A stretch of DNA of 64,000 nucleotides from Acidiflorens sp963847715 (GCA_963847715.1 CAWKAZ010000012.1:62001-126000), one strand, 5' to 3'. Shown: positions 52,379 to 60,822, numbered from the stretch's first letter. Numbers and translations: made by a program. Notes: generated by a model not told the origin, from the sequence alone.

Positions 52379-53257
52379 ATGGCAATTCTGGCGGATAAGA
52401 AAACTCGATTGATTGTGCAGGGTCTTACCGGGCGCGAAGGCACGTTTCACGCGAAGGCTTGCGCCGCGTATGGCACTCAGGTTGTCGGCGGAGTCACTCC
52501 GGGTAAAGGCGGAACGACCCACGAAGGCTGGCCGATCTTCAACAGCGTTCAGGAAGCAGCCGACAAGACGGGCGCGAACGCTACGGTGATTTTCGTGCCG
52601 CCGCCGTTCGCCGCTGACGCGATTATGGAAGCGGCCGATGCCGAAATCGAACTGATCGTCTGCATCACGGAAGGCATCCCGACGCTGGATATGGTGCGCG
52701 CCTGGGAATTTCTGCAGGACCGGCGCTCGCGGCTGATCGGGCCAAATTGTCCAGGCATCATTTCGCCGGGTAAATGCAAGATCGGCATTATGCCCGGGTC
52801 GATTCACAAAGAGGGCAACGTCGGGATCGTGTCGCGTTCTGGGACGCTGACCTACGAGGCCGTTCATCAACTCACGCAGCGCGGAATCGGCCAATCGACG
52901 GCGATTGGCATTGGCGGCGACCCGATCATTGGCACGAACTTTGTTGACGCGCTCGATTTGTTCAATCGTGATCCGCAGACCGAGGCGGTGATCATGATTG
53001 GCGAAATCGGAGGCAATGCGGAAGAGACCGCGGCTGAATTCGTCCGAACGCACATGAAGAAGCCGGTAGTCGGCTTCATCGCTGGACAGACCGCCCCTCC
53101 AGGACGCCGCATGGGCCATGCCGGAGCGATTATCTCCGGCGGCAAGGGCACTGCGTCCGAGAAAATCGCTGCGATGGAAAAGGCGGGCCTGAAAGTGGCG
53201 AAGTCCCCGGCCGACATTGGAGAAACCCTGGCCTCCGTGCTGGGAGTGAAGGTGTAG
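52379..53257 (+). CDS. sucD: Succinyl-CoA synthetase alpha subunit
   Basis: The alpha chain binds CoA and carries the phospho-His. The 292-residue protein has VQGLTGREGTFHAKACAAYG, GVTPGKGGTTHEGWPIF, IGPNCPGIISPGKCKIG and VSRSGTLTYEAVHQL. The active His is in RMGHAGAIISGGKG. The length is normal. It lies 53 bases after sucC. A long inverted repeat separates it from ndk. Confidence 0.98.
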   Translation: MAILADKKTRLIVQGLTGREGTFHAKACAAYGTQVVGGVTPGKGGTTHEGWPIFNSVQEAADKTGANATVIFVPPPFAADAIMEAADAEIELIVCITEGIPTLDMVRAWEFLQDRRSRLIGPNCPGIISPGKCKIGIMPGSIHKEGNVGIVSRSGTLTYEAVHQLTQRGIGQSTAIGIGGDPIIGTNFVDALDLFNRDPQTEAVIMIGEIGGNAEETAAEFVRTHMKKPVVGFIAGQTAPPGRRMGHAGAIISGGKGTASEKIAAMEKAGLKVAKSPADIGETLASVLGVKV

Positions 53258-53267
53258 AAACCAGCCA

Positions 53268-53343
53268 TTGGCAATTAGCTTTTAGCAATTAGCTTTTGGC
53301 AAGGTGTTTTGGCTAAACGCTAACTGCTAAATACTAAGCGCCG
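53268..53343. repeat. Long inverted repeat, TTAGCAA-word family, between sucD and ndk
   Basis: The left arm has words GCAATTAGCTTTTA and GCAATTAGCTTTTG. The right arm has GCTAAACGCTAACTGCTAAA and onward to TACTAAGC. Pairing is imperfect but extended. The right arm ends five bases before the ndk start codon, so it covers the place where the ndk ribosome site would be. A related single stretch (GGTTAGCGAACGGCGATTG) lies at 52328-52360 between sucC and sucD. Confidence 0.7.
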
Positions 53344-53347
53344 ACTT

Positions 53348-53773
53348 ATGAAAACACTGCAACGCACACTGACCATCATCAAGCCCGACGCGGTGAAGAA
53401 AAACGCGGTCGGAGACATCATCGAGCAGTTCGAGAAGAGCGGCTTTCACATTCTGGCCATGAAGATGCTGGAAATCTCACAGCATCAGGCAGAACAGTTT
53501 TATGCCGTTCACGCCAGCCGTCCGTTTTACAGCTCGCTCACGAAATTCATGTCGAGCGGACCGATTGTCGCGATTGCTCTGGAAAAAGAGAACGCGATCG
53601 CCGATCTGCGCAAGCTCATGGGCGCGACCAATCCGGCGAGCGCGGAAGAGGGCACGATTCGCAAGAAATGGGCCAGCAATATTGAGCACAATGCAATTCA
53701 TGGCTCGGACGCGGATGAAACGGCTCGCTTCGAGTTGAGCTTCTTCTTCGCGGGATACGAATTGGCGCAATAA
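53348..53773 (+). CDS. ndk: Nucleoside diphosphate kinase
   Basis: Balances nucleoside triphosphate pools through a phospho-His. The 141-residue protein has the family core: RTLTIIKPDAVKKNAVGDII, GFHILAMKMLEIS, HASRPFYSSLTKFMSSGP and GATNPASAEEGTIRK. The active His is in HNAIHGSDADETA, followed by the FF-Tyr end. It follows sucCD and may use GTP/ATP made there. The ribosome site region is inside a repeat arm, so no clear Shine-Dalgarno is seen. Confidence 0.98.
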   Translation: MKTLQRTLTIIKPDAVKKNAVGDIIEQFEKSGFHILAMKMLEISQHQAEQFYAVHASRPFYSSLTKFMSSGPIVAIALEKENAIADLRKLMGATNPASAEEGTIRKKWASNIEHNAIHGSDADETARFELSFFFAGYELAQ

Positions 53774-53778
53774 AACAG

Positions 53779-53866
53779 CTCTCAGTTCTCGGTTCCCAGT
53801 TCTCAGTGAAATCGTCTGAGGCCGGTTGCTGAGAACTGAGAACTGAGAACTGAGAACTGAGAACTC
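53779..53866. repeat. Long inverted repeat, GAGAACT-word family, between ndk and the tautomerase gene
   Basis: The left arm (53779-53807) contains CTCAGTTCTCGGTTCCCAG and TTCTCAG. The right arm (53829-53866) has CTGAGAA and five nearly perfect tandem copies of the heptamer GAGAACT. The loop is about 21 bases. The right arm runs to the base before the tautomerase ATG. A single arm occurs at 56062-56096. Confidence 0.85.
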
Positions 53867-53867
53867 G

Positions 53868-54053
53868 ATGCCTTTAGTCCAAGTCACCATGCTGCAAGGC
53901 CGCACGGCGGATCAGAAACGAAAGATTGCCCAGCGGATCACGGACACGATGGTGGAGGAGGCAGGCGCTCGCCGCGAAGCGATCGTCGTGACGTTTCTGG
54001 AAGTTTCGAAAGAGAGCTACGCCTCGGGTGGCGTGCTGATGGCGGACAAGTAG
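53868..54053 (+). CDS. 4-oxalocrotonate tautomerase family protein
   Basis: A 61-residue protein starting MPLVQVTMLQGRT; Pro after the initiator Met is the catalytic base of the tautomerase superfamily. KRKIAQRITDTMVEEAG and VVTFLEVSKESYASGG fit the monomer fold, which normally forms hexamers. The substrate is unknown. No aromatic-degradation genes are adjacent, so it is probably a general tautomerase. Its start lies directly against a repeat of GAGAACT words. Confidence 0.88.
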   Translation: MPLVQVTMLQGRTADQKRKIAQRITDTMVEEAGARREAIVVTFLEVSKESYASGGVLMADK

Positions 54054-54128
54054 CTTCGCGCCTCGGCTGTCGGGCTGGAGGGATCCTCCCACCGATCGCC
54101 CGGGCAAGAATGCCCGCGCCCTCACGAC

Positions 54129-54416
54129 CTAGCCCAGTGGCTCGAACAAATGCCCTTCGACGCGGTCGCCGAGCTTGGGCAGTTCCTTCTTTGCATATTG
54201 TAAGAAATGCGGCGCGGCACGGTGGGCTTCGAGCGCGGCGTCGTCTTTGTACTGTTCGTAGACAAAGAACCGGCGCGGATCGGTCTTGTGTTTGTGCGCC
54301 TGATACATCACGCAGCCTGACTCTTTTCGCGATTCGGCCGTGAGTTTTTCGAAGATTGCGGCCATTTCGGACTCGCGCCCGACTTTTGCCATCCAGGTTA
54401 CGGCCAACACCACCAT
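54129..54416 (-). CDS. Antibiotic biosynthesis monooxygenase (ABM) domain protein
   Basis: About 95 residues with the ferredoxin-like ABM fold. The sequence runs VVLAVTWMAKVGRESEM, IFEKLTAESRKESGCVMY, RRFFVYEQYKDDAALEAH and HFLQYAKKELPKL. Members are cofactor-free quinol monooxygenases or heme-degrading enzymes; the role here is unknown. The ATG at 54416 follows GGAG with six-base spacing. The longer frame to 54530 would read through a REP-like element and is rejected. Confidence 0.88.
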   Translation of the reverse strand: MVVLAVTWMAKVGRESEMAAIFEKLTAESRKESGCVMYQAHKHKTDPRRFFVYEQYKDDAALEAHRAAPHFLQYAKKELPKLGDRVEGHLFEPLG

Positions 54417-54437
54417 CCGTCGCTCCGTTTCTTTTGA

Positions 54438-54503
54438 CGGCCCCTGAAGGGGCCTTTGATTTTCGAAAACCTGCGGTATCGCTAAAGCGATACCCTGATA
54501 CAA
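54438..54503. repeat. Two-hairpin REP-like element, copy 3
   Basis: GGCCCC-tgaa-GGGGCC (54439-54454), about 21 bases, then GGTATCGC-taaa-GCGATACC (54476-54495), then CTGATACA. Compared with copy 2 the stem pair C-G is changed to T-A on both arms, a compensated change. It lies between purA and the ABM gene. Confidence 0.8.
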
Positions 54504-54562
54504 ACCAAGGGGCCCTGGCACAAAACACAAATCGACTGGCAGTCGTTTCCGGATGCCGCTTT

Positions 54563-55894
54563 CTAGTCGCTCTTTAGTCCCAGCTCACTTACGAACTCGG
54601 ACGCGAGAATTGTTTGTTCGCGATCGGGCCCAGTGGAGATCATTCCGACCCGCGCTCCTGTTTGTTTCTCGATGAAAGCCAGATATTCACGAGCTGCCTT
54701 GGGCAATTTTTCCACTGTCCGAATTGATTGCGTCGGAGTCGCCCAGCCCGGCATCTTGCGGTAAATGCATTCGATCTTTTCGTAGCCACAAGCCTGCGCG
54801 GGAACTTCATCGGTTTCCTTGCCGTCCACCTTGTAGCCGACGCAAACCGGAATCTCGGTCAAGTGATCGAGCACATCCAGCTTGGTGACGACCAGCCAGG
54901 AAATCCCATTAATCATGCCAGCGTAGCGAAGCAGAGGCAAATCGAGCCAGCCCGTGCGTCGTGGACGTCCCGTAACCGCGCCGAATTCATTGCCACGTTT
55001 GCGCAGGTCTTCGCCTTCCGCTCCAATCAGTTCGCTTGGGAACGGGCCTCCGCCAACCCGGGTGCAATAGGCCTTGGTGATTCCGATGACAGTATCAATC
55101 GACGTCGGAGGCACTCCGGTGCCGGTGGCTGCACCGCCAGAAGTCGAACTCGACGAAGTCACAAACGGATACGTTCCGTGGTCGATGTCGAGCATGGTGC
55201 CTTGCGCGCCCTCGAAAACGATGGACTTACCCTCGGCCAGTGCTCGATTCAGCAACAACGCCGTGTCACGGACGAAGGGTCGAATCTGTTCCGCCGCCTC
55301 GGCATATTCACTGAACATCTTATCGGCATCAAGGGGATCGGAATTGAACAGCGCGTGTGCGATGGTGTTCTTTTCGCGGCATGCGTTCTCGACATGAGTG
55401 CGCAGCAGTTGCGTGTCGAGCAGGTCGGCGACACGCAGTCCACGACGCCCCATCTTATCTTCATACGCGGGACCAATGCCGCGGGAGGTCGTGCCAATTT
55501 TGACGCGGCCGGGAGCGTTCTCCGATCCCAACTCCATCATGCGGTGGTAAGGGAGAATGACCTGGGCGCGGTTTGAGACGAACAGATTGCCATCGACCTT
55601 CACGCTGGCTGCGCGCAGGTTCGAAACTTCTTTCAGGAAGGCCATCGGATCAATGACGACGCCATTGCCGATCACGCTTGTGCACTCGGGACGCAGAACG
55701 CCTCCCGGGACGAGTTGCAAAATGAATTTCTTGCCCTGGATGATGACGGTGTGTCCGGCGTTATGGCCGCCCGCGTAGCGCGCTACAACCGAAAAAGTCC
55801 GGGTGAGTACGTCAACAATTTTGCCTTTACCTTCGTCGCCCCACTGCGCGCCCACAATGACCGCAGTTCTACCTCTACTCGTATTCCTGCTCAA
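54563..55894 (-). CDS. purA: Adenylosuccinate synthetase PurA
   Basis: First committed step from IMP to AMP, using GTP and aspartate. The 443-residue protein has the P-loop VIVGAQWGDEGKGKIVDVL, the His-containing ARYAGGHNAGHTV, TTSRGIGPAYEDK, FEGAQGTMLDIDHGTYPFVTSS, TGRPRRTGW and TKLDVLD. The TTG at 55894 is chosen because GGAG lies six bases before it and it starts close to the conserved region. GTG 55906 and 55957 are alternatives. It is monocistronic. Confidence 0.96.
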   Translation of the reverse strand: MSRNTSRGRTAVIVGAQWGDEGKGKIVDVLTRTFSVVARYAGGHNAGHTVIIQGKKFILQLVPGGVLRPECTSVIGNGVVIDPMAFLKEVSNLRAASVKVDGNLFVSNRAQVILPYHRMMELGSENAPGRVKIGTTSRGIGPAYEDKMGRRGLRVADLLDTQLLRTHVENACREKNTIAHALFNSDPLDADKMFSEYAEAAEQIRPFVRDTALLLNRALAEGKSIVFEGAQGTMLDIDHGTYPFVTSSSSTSGGAATGTGVPPTSIDTVIGITKAYCTRVGGGPFPSELIGAEGEDLRKRGNEFGAVTGRPRRTGWLDLPLLRYAGMINGISWLVVTKLDVLDHLTEIPVCVGYKVDGKETDEVPAQACGYEKIECIYRKMPGWATPTQSIRTVEKLPKAAREYLAFIEKQTGARVGMISTGPDREQTILASEFVSELGLKSD

Positions 55895-56061
55895 TGAAAG
55901 CTCCACTTTAGTATTTGCGCGGCTGCAAACCGAAGCCCGCCCCAGGGTCGCACACACGGGCTGCTCCGCAATGAACAGGACTGAAAAATGGGAAGATCGG
56001 CGGAACTTGGTGTGTACGCTCTAGCATACCGAATCGGGCAGCGGGGGAGCAAACCGGAAAA

Positions 56062-56096
56062 ACAGTTCGCAGTTCTCAGTTGTCAGTTCTCAGTTA
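56062..56096. repeat. Single arm of the GAGAACT-word repeat
   Basis: CAGTTCGCAGTTCTCAGTTG followed by TCAGTTCTCAGTTAC matches the left arm of the repeat at 53779-53866 about 2.2 kb away. No complementary arm is nearby. It lies in the divergent gap between purA and mutM. Confidence 0.75.
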
Positions 56097-56159
56097 CACC
56101 CCGCGATTGGACGCAGCTGCTCTTACGCATGGGAGTCAGTGATCTTGTATCCTGACTGC

Positions 56160-57023
56160 GTGCCGGAGCTTCCTGAAGTTGAAACCATTGTGCGCGGCCT
56201 CGACAAGCGGGTCGCCGGAGACGTCATCGAGTCGGTCTGGATCGGCTCGCGGAAACAGCCGCTCAAATCGCCGGCCGGAGCGATCGCAACCGCCCTCGAA
56301 GGCAAGAAAATTCTGCGGGTGCATCGGGCGGGCAAGCACATTGTGTTCGACCTGGCGGGAGAGGAGCGGCCTAAGAAGGGCACGCGAAGTACTCGCGGCC
56401 AGACGCGGCAACCCGGGCCTCTACCGTCGGTGCAGTGGATCGTTCATCTCGGCATGACGGGACGGATGGTGGTTTGTGAACCTGCGGCGGAAATTGCGAA
56501 GCACACTCATCTCATCGCCACGCTCGCTTCCGGAAACGAACTGCGTTTTGTGGATCCACGAATGTTCGGCAAACTCAGCGTTCATGCGGGCGGCTTCGAT
56601 CCCGGAGGGGTGGAGCCGCTGCAGGCGACCGAAGAACAATTCATAAAGCTGTTCCGAGGGCGCAAGACGCCAATCAAGAGCGCTCTGTTGAACCAGAAGT
56701 TGTTGCGCGGCGTGGGAAACATTTACGCCGATGAGTCTTTGTTTCGGGCCGGCCTCCGGCCGCGGCGCCGGGCGTCGACTATCTCGCGGGATCAGCTTAA
56801 GAGTCTGTGCGGGGCGGTGCAAAAGGTGCTGCGCGAGGCCATTGCGCTCGGCGGATCGTCCGTTTCTGATTATGTAGATGCCGATGGAGAAGAGGGATTC
56901 TTCCAGCTCCGGCACCGGGTTTATGGCCGTGAGGGTGAGCCGTGCCTGGTATGCGGGACGGCGATCCGGCGAATTGTGCTCTCCGGGCGCAGCAGCCACT
57001 ACTGTCAAAAATGTCAGAAATAG
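56160..57023 (+). CDS. mutM: Formamidopyrimidine-DNA glycosylase MutM (Fpg)
   Basis: Removes 8-oxoguanine and other oxidised bases. GTG 56160 is the required start: the product reads M-PELPEVETIVRGL, and Pro directly after Met is the catalytic Schiff-base residue, with Glu next to it. The 287-residue protein keeps HLGMTGRM, FVDPRMFGKL and LLRGVGNIYADESLFRAGL (H2TH). The zinc finger is CLVCGTAIRRI and YCQKCQ. A basic insertion of about 25 residues (RPKKGTRSTRGQTRQPG) lies before the QWIVHLGM motif. An ATG-like start at 56139 would bury the catalytic Pro. Confidence 0.97.
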   Translation: MPELPEVETIVRGLDKRVAGDVIESVWIGSRKQPLKSPAGAIATALEGKKILRVHRAGKHIVFDLAGEERPKKGTRSTRGQTRQPGPLPSVQWIVHLGMTGRMVVCEPAAEIAKHTHLIATLASGNELRFVDPRMFGKLSVHAGGFDPGGVEPLQATEEQFIKLFRGRKTPIKSALLNQKLLRGVGNIYADESLFRAGLRPRRRASTISRDQLKSLCGAVQKVLREAIALGGSSVSDYVDADGEEGFFQLRHRVYGREGEPCLVCGTAIRRIVLSGRSSHYCQKCQK

Positions 57024-57144
57024 CGCTAATAGAACGATTTAATATTGACGAACGAACACCCGCCCTGTAAAAAAGGGACGGGTTCTGACTCCTCTCGCGA
57101 CGGACTTCCGGACTGGTCATTGTGAATCGAGCCTGCGAATATTT

Positions 57145-58176
57145 ATGAATAAATTCTCAATTGGAGTGGATCTCGGCGGCACCAATCTGCGCATTGCCGC
57201 TGTGGATGAGCAAGGCACGCTGGTCGAAAAGGTCACGCTGGGCACTAAGGTTTCCCGCGGGCGCGATCAGGTGATTCTTGACATGTGCGACGCGATCCAG
57301 CGCATGTCCGATAAATACAAAGATACCGCTCCGATGATGGGTATCGGCATTGGGGTGCCCGGCATTATCGACATGCAAACCGGGTTGGTACGCGAATCGC
57401 CGAACCTTCCGGACTGGGTCGATTATCCCGCACGCGCTGCCATCGAACAGCGATTGAAGACGGTGGTGATCCTCGAGAACGATGCCAATGTTGCTGCGCT
57501 GGGCGAGAAGTGGCTGGGCGCGGCCAAGGATTTCGACGATGTCGCAATGTTGACGCTTGGCACTGGAGTTGGCGGCGGGTTAGTGCTGGGCGGCACAATT
57601 TGGCGCGGTGCGAACGGCATGGGCGGGGAGTTTGGACACTCGACCGTCGAGCCCAACGGGCACATTTGCGGATGCGGTAATCATGGATGCCTGGAGCAAT
57701 ATGCGTCGGCGACCGCCGTGGTTAGGATGGCACGGGAGGCGATTGCCAAGAATCCCGCATCGGCGTTGGCACGCGCCTCAAATTCCGACGCCGAATTCAG
57801 TGCGAAGTCGATCTACAATCTCGCCATACAAGGCGATGAAGATGCCCGGCGTATTTACCGCTACGTGGGACGTTGCCTTGGCATCGTGCTCTCCACCCTG
57901 GTGAATTCGTTGAACCTCCCGATTTATGTGATTGGCGGAGGCGTTTCGAGCGCATGGGAATCGTTTGCACCGGCGATTTTTGAAGAGTTGCGACTTCGCT
58001 GTATGGTTTACGCCGCCACTGCTCCGTTCGACCCTAATGCAGCACACCTGGGCGCTTCTGCGCATATCGTATCGGGCCCCGGCCACAAAACGATTATCAC
58101 GCGTGCATTGTTGGGGAGCGACGCAGGGCTCTATGGCGCGGCTCGGCTGCCGATGATTGCGTGTGCAAAACCCTAG
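57145..58176 (+). CDS. ROK-family glucokinase
   Basis: A 343-residue sugar kinase. The phosphate loop is SIGVDLGGTNLRIAAVD. The catalytic Asp is in LENDANVAALGE, and ATP binding is at TLGTGVGGGLVLGG. The ROK zinc site is GHICGCGNHGCLEQYAS, with EFGHSTV just before it. These features fit a glucokinase that sends glucose into glycolysis. It is downstream of mutM by 121 bases in the same direction, probably with its own promoter. Confidence 0.93.
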   Translation: MNKFSIGVDLGGTNLRIAAVDEQGTLVEKVTLGTKVSRGRDQVILDMCDAIQRMSDKYKDTAPMMGIGIGVPGIIDMQTGLVRESPNLPDWVDYPARAAIEQRLKTVVILENDANVAALGEKWLGAAKDFDDVAMLTLGTGVGGGLVLGGTIWRGANGMGGEFGHSTVEPNGHICGCGNHGCLEQYASATAVVRMAREAIAKNPASALARASNSDAEFSAKSIYNLAIQGDEDARRIYRYVGRCLGIVLSTLVNSLNLPIYVIGGGVSSAWESFAPAIFEELRLRCMVYAATAPFDPNAAHLGASAHIVSGPGHKTIITRALLGSDAGLYGAARLPMIACAKP

Positions 58177-58197
58177 AGGGTAGCCGGCGACCCGGCT

Positions 58198-59118
58198 CTA
58201 GCCGCGCTTGTTTCGTTTCGGTGCATGGGATTTTGCGGTGCGCACAGGCCTTCCAGCCGATGGACGCGGACCGCGAGAAAGCTTCGGCGCAGATGACGGT
58301 CGCGGCGCTCGAAAAGGTTTCAGAACCGGTGTCGCTTTCGAGGCTTGCACCGGAGCGGGCACGCTCGGCGGAAGCGTAAGCTTCGGCCCCGTTGCTGCCG
58401 TCTTCAGTTTTGCTACTTCCAGCAAAGTGAGATTGCGCCAATCTCCCGGCGGCACATCGAGTTCAAGCGGGCCGTAGCGCACGCGGCGTATCTTCTCCAC
58501 GTGGTGCCCGACCTCTTCAAACATTTTTCGAACCTGGCGGTTGCGGCCTTCGATGATAGTCACTTCGAGCCAGGGATTATCGCCCTCGCGAATCAGATGA
58601 ATTTTGGCCGGCGCGGTGCGGACGCGGCGTCCACCTTTTTCGGCAATGGAAACTCCGCGACGAAGCTTGTCGAGCTTCGTTTCATCAGGCTGCCCGGCAA
58701 CTTTCACCACATAGACCTTGGGAACGTTAGAAGAGGCCTTCATCAGCGCGTTGGCCAGTGTCCCGTCATTGGTCATCAGTAGCAGGCCTTCGCTGGCCCA
58801 GTCGAGGCGTCCGACCGGATACACGCGACCTTTTACCTTACCCATCAGGTCCATCACTGTCGGACGTTTCTTCTCGTCGCTCACGGTGGTCACATACCCT
58901 TTGGGCTTGTTCAGCATGACGTATGTATTGCGTTCAGGCCCCTGCAGCAGCTTGCCGTCAATGCGGATGTGGTCTTGTTCAGGATCGGCTTTCGAGCCTA
59001 GCAGCGTGACCACCTGACCATTGACCAGCACGCGGCCAGACGTGATCAGTTCTTCGGCTTTGCGGCGCGAAGCCACTCCGGCGGCGGCGATAATTTTTTG
59101 CAGGCGTTCGGCTGGCAT
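58198..59118 (-). CDS. rluB: Ribosomal large subunit pseudouridine synthase (RluB/RsuA family)
   Basis: A 306-residue protein. An S4 RNA-binding domain (RLQKIIAAAGVASRRKAEEL, SGRVLVNGQVV) is followed by the synthase domain. The catalytic Asp is in YPVGRLDWASEGLLLMTNDG, and NRQVRKMFEEVGHHVEKIRR and RYGPLELD follow. A basic Pro/Ser/Arg tail of about 65 residues extends the C-terminus. It is the last gene of the trpS-scpA-scpB-rluB operon and starts two bases after scpB. Confidence 0.94.
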   Translation of the reverse strand: MPAERLQKIIAAAGVASRRKAEELITSGRVLVNGQVVTLLGSKADPEQDHIRIDGKLLQGPERNTYVMLNKPKGYVTTVSDEKKRPTVMDLMGKVKGRVYPVGRLDWASEGLLLMTNDGTLANALMKASSNVPKVYVVKVAGQPDETKLDKLRRGVSIAEKGGRRVRTAPAKIHLIREGDNPWLEVTIIEGRNRQVRKMFEEVGHHVEKIRRVRYGPLELDVPPGDWRNLTLLEVAKLKTAATGPKLTLPPSVPAPVQASKATPVLKPFRAPRPSSAPKLSRGPRPSAGRPVRTAKSHAPKRNKRG

Positions 59119-59120
59119 GG

Positions 59121-59813
59121 CTATTCCGGCTTCACGGTCGCGGGCTCGTGATCTGGGTCACTTGCTGCTTCGGCAGAGTCATACGTGGATGGCGACGCGG
59201 AAACTGCGTCCGCTGACGTCCCTTCACTCGGGAGCAGATCGCTCTGGAATGATTCCGCGAGCAATTTTTCGAACTCTTCCATGCTCGGCAGCTCGTTGAT
59301 GTCTTTCAATCCGAAGCGCAGCAGGAAGTCTTTGCTGGTCTTGTAAAGAATCGGGCGGCCGATTACGGCCTTTCTGCCGGCTGTAGTAATCAGCTTGCGG
59401 TCGAGCAGCGTGGCGATCACTCCCCCGGAGTCCACGCCGCGGATCTCGCTGATCTCAGGCACCGTCACTGGTTGCTTGTACGCGATGACGGCGAGCGTTT
59501 CGAGCGCCGGAAGCGATAGGCGGAACGGAGGCTTCAGGCTTTTGGCGAACGCCCTAACAACGTCGTGTTGGTCGGGCTTGGTGGACATGCGGTATCCGCC
59601 CGCAACCTGGCGGATTTCGATGCCGTGACTGGAGCCGGAGTAGTCCGCGATAAGTTCTTCGAGCGTGGCGCGGATGCGCGACTTCATGTCGGCCGCGTCA
59701 ATTCCCGGAGTCTCCGCGAGCAGCGACTCCTTCACCAGCGAAAGAATCTGGTCCAGCGAAATGGGCGTCTCCGCCGCGTAAATGATGGCTTCGAGTTGGG
59801 GTTTAAGGCTCAT
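59121..59813 (-). CDS. scpB: Segregation and condensation protein ScpB
   Basis: Winged-helix partner of ScpA and SMC in chromosome condensation. The 230-residue protein has LEAIIYAAETPISLDQIL, GIEIRQVAGGYRMSTKP, LSLPALETLAVIAYKQPVT, VPEISEIRGVDSGGVIATLL and GRPILYKTSKDFLLRFGL. An acidic/Ser-rich tail follows. It lies 118 bases after scpA, with an inverted repeat between them, and immediately before rluB. Confidence 0.96.
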   Translation of the reverse strand: MSLKPQLEAIIYAAETPISLDQILSLVKESLLAETPGIDAADMKSRIRATLEELIADYSGSSHGIEIRQVAGGYRMSTKPDQHDVVRAFAKSLKPPFRLSLPALETLAVIAYKQPVTVPEISEIRGVDSGGVIATLLDRKLITTAGRKAVIGRPILYKTSKDFLLRFGLKDINELPSMEEFEKLLAESFQSDLLPSEGTSADAVSASPSTYDSAEAASDPDHEPATVKPE

Positions 59814-59821
59814 GAGATCAT

Positions 59822-59930
59822 CGTTGGTTGTTCGTCCGTAGTCGTTGGTCCTTCGCTACACGTCGCTAGCTATTCACCATATTCGCTTGGCAGGTTTTAC
59901 TAACGACAAACGACCAGCGACCAACGACTT
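59822..59930. repeat. Long inverted repeat, CGTTGGTC-word family, between scpA and scpB
   Basis: The left arm (59822-59851) contains CGTTGGTTGTTCG and TAGTCGTTGGTC. The right arm (59901-59930) contains AACGACAAACGACCAGCGAC and CAACGACTT. The loop is about 50 bases. It lies within an operon, as do the repeats of other families here. A related piece lies at 51084-51140. Confidence 0.78.
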
Positions 59931-59931
59931 C

Positions 59932-60822
59932 TTATTTCCAATCATCCCGCACCGCGGCATGTTCCGTCATGACTTCCTCGAAGTGAGAGTGCTTCCTCAC
60001 CAGCACTTCGCCGAAGACGTGGTCTTGCCGCACTTGAATCGCCTGCAAGCGTACTAGTTCGAGCATTGCCAGGAACATGCAGACCAGCGCTTGTCGTGAC
60101 GGCACAGTGTTGAGCATCTGCTTCAGCCGAATGGGTCGATCCTCGAGCGCGAGCCGCCGGTGCAGGTATTGAATCATCTGGCCCACCGTTACCGTCTCCT
60201 CATCCACTTCGAGAATGGGCCGGGATCGGGCGCGGTCCAGTATCTGCTGAAAGGTCTTGACCAGGTCGATGACGTCGGCAGCGAGTTCGGGCTCGGTGCC
60301 CTCGGCATCCATGAACTCGCGAATCGCCGGATTGCTCAGGACCGCATCTTCAATCTGCTGTTTCTGTAACAACATTTGCGCGGCAGACTTGAACTTCTCG
60401 TGCTCCAGCAGACGGTTGACGAGTTCGTTGCGCGGATCTTCCTGCGCATCGGCGGGAGCCAGCGGGTCGCGCGGCAACAGCATCTTCGACTTGATGTGAA
60501 TCAGCACCGCCGCCATGTAAATGAACTCGCTGGCGATATTCACATCGAGTTCCTTGATGCGCTCGACATATGTGAGATATTGCGCCGTGATCTTCGCGAT
60601 AGGGATGTCGTAGATGTTGATGTCCTGCTTGCGGATCAGGTCGAGCAGCAGGTCGAGCGGGCCTTCGTAGATTTCTCCCAGTTCGATGGCAAAGGGAAAA
60701 TCGCTGGCGTCATCTTTGCCGGAGCGAGATGTGGCGTGCTTGACCGCGGCGGGCGCGAGCGCGCCGTGGCTCGAAATCTCGGCCGATGCCTGCTCTGATA
60801 TTGGTTGCGGCAAATCCGTCAC
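59932..60822 (-). CDS. scpA: Segregation and condensation protein ScpA
   Basis: Kleisin bridging the SMC heads. From the GTG at 60822 the protein has 296 residues: a variable N-terminus, then FAIELGEIYEGPLDLLLDLI, QDINIYDIPIAKITAQYL and ASEFIYMAAVLIHIKSKMLLP. The C-terminal winged helix is VCMFLAMLELVRLQAIQVRQ. The GTG overlaps the trpS stop (GTGA), implying coupling. The longer frame to 61056 only antisense-overlaps trpS and lacks conservation. Confidence 0.94.
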   Translation of the reverse strand: MTDLPQPISEQASAEISSHGALAPAAVKHATSRSGKDDASDFPFAIELGEIYEGPLDLLLDLIRKQDINIYDIPIAKITAQYLTYVERIKELDVNIASEFIYMAAVLIHIKSKMLLPRDPLAPADAQEDPRNELVNRLLEHEKFKSAAQMLLQKQQIEDAVLSNPAIREFMDAEGTEPELAADVIDLVKTFQQILDRARSRPILEVDEETVTVGQMIQYLHRRLALEDRPIRLKQMLNTVPSRQALVCMFLAMLELVRLQAIQVRQDHVFGEVLVRKHSHFEEVMTEHAAVRDDWK

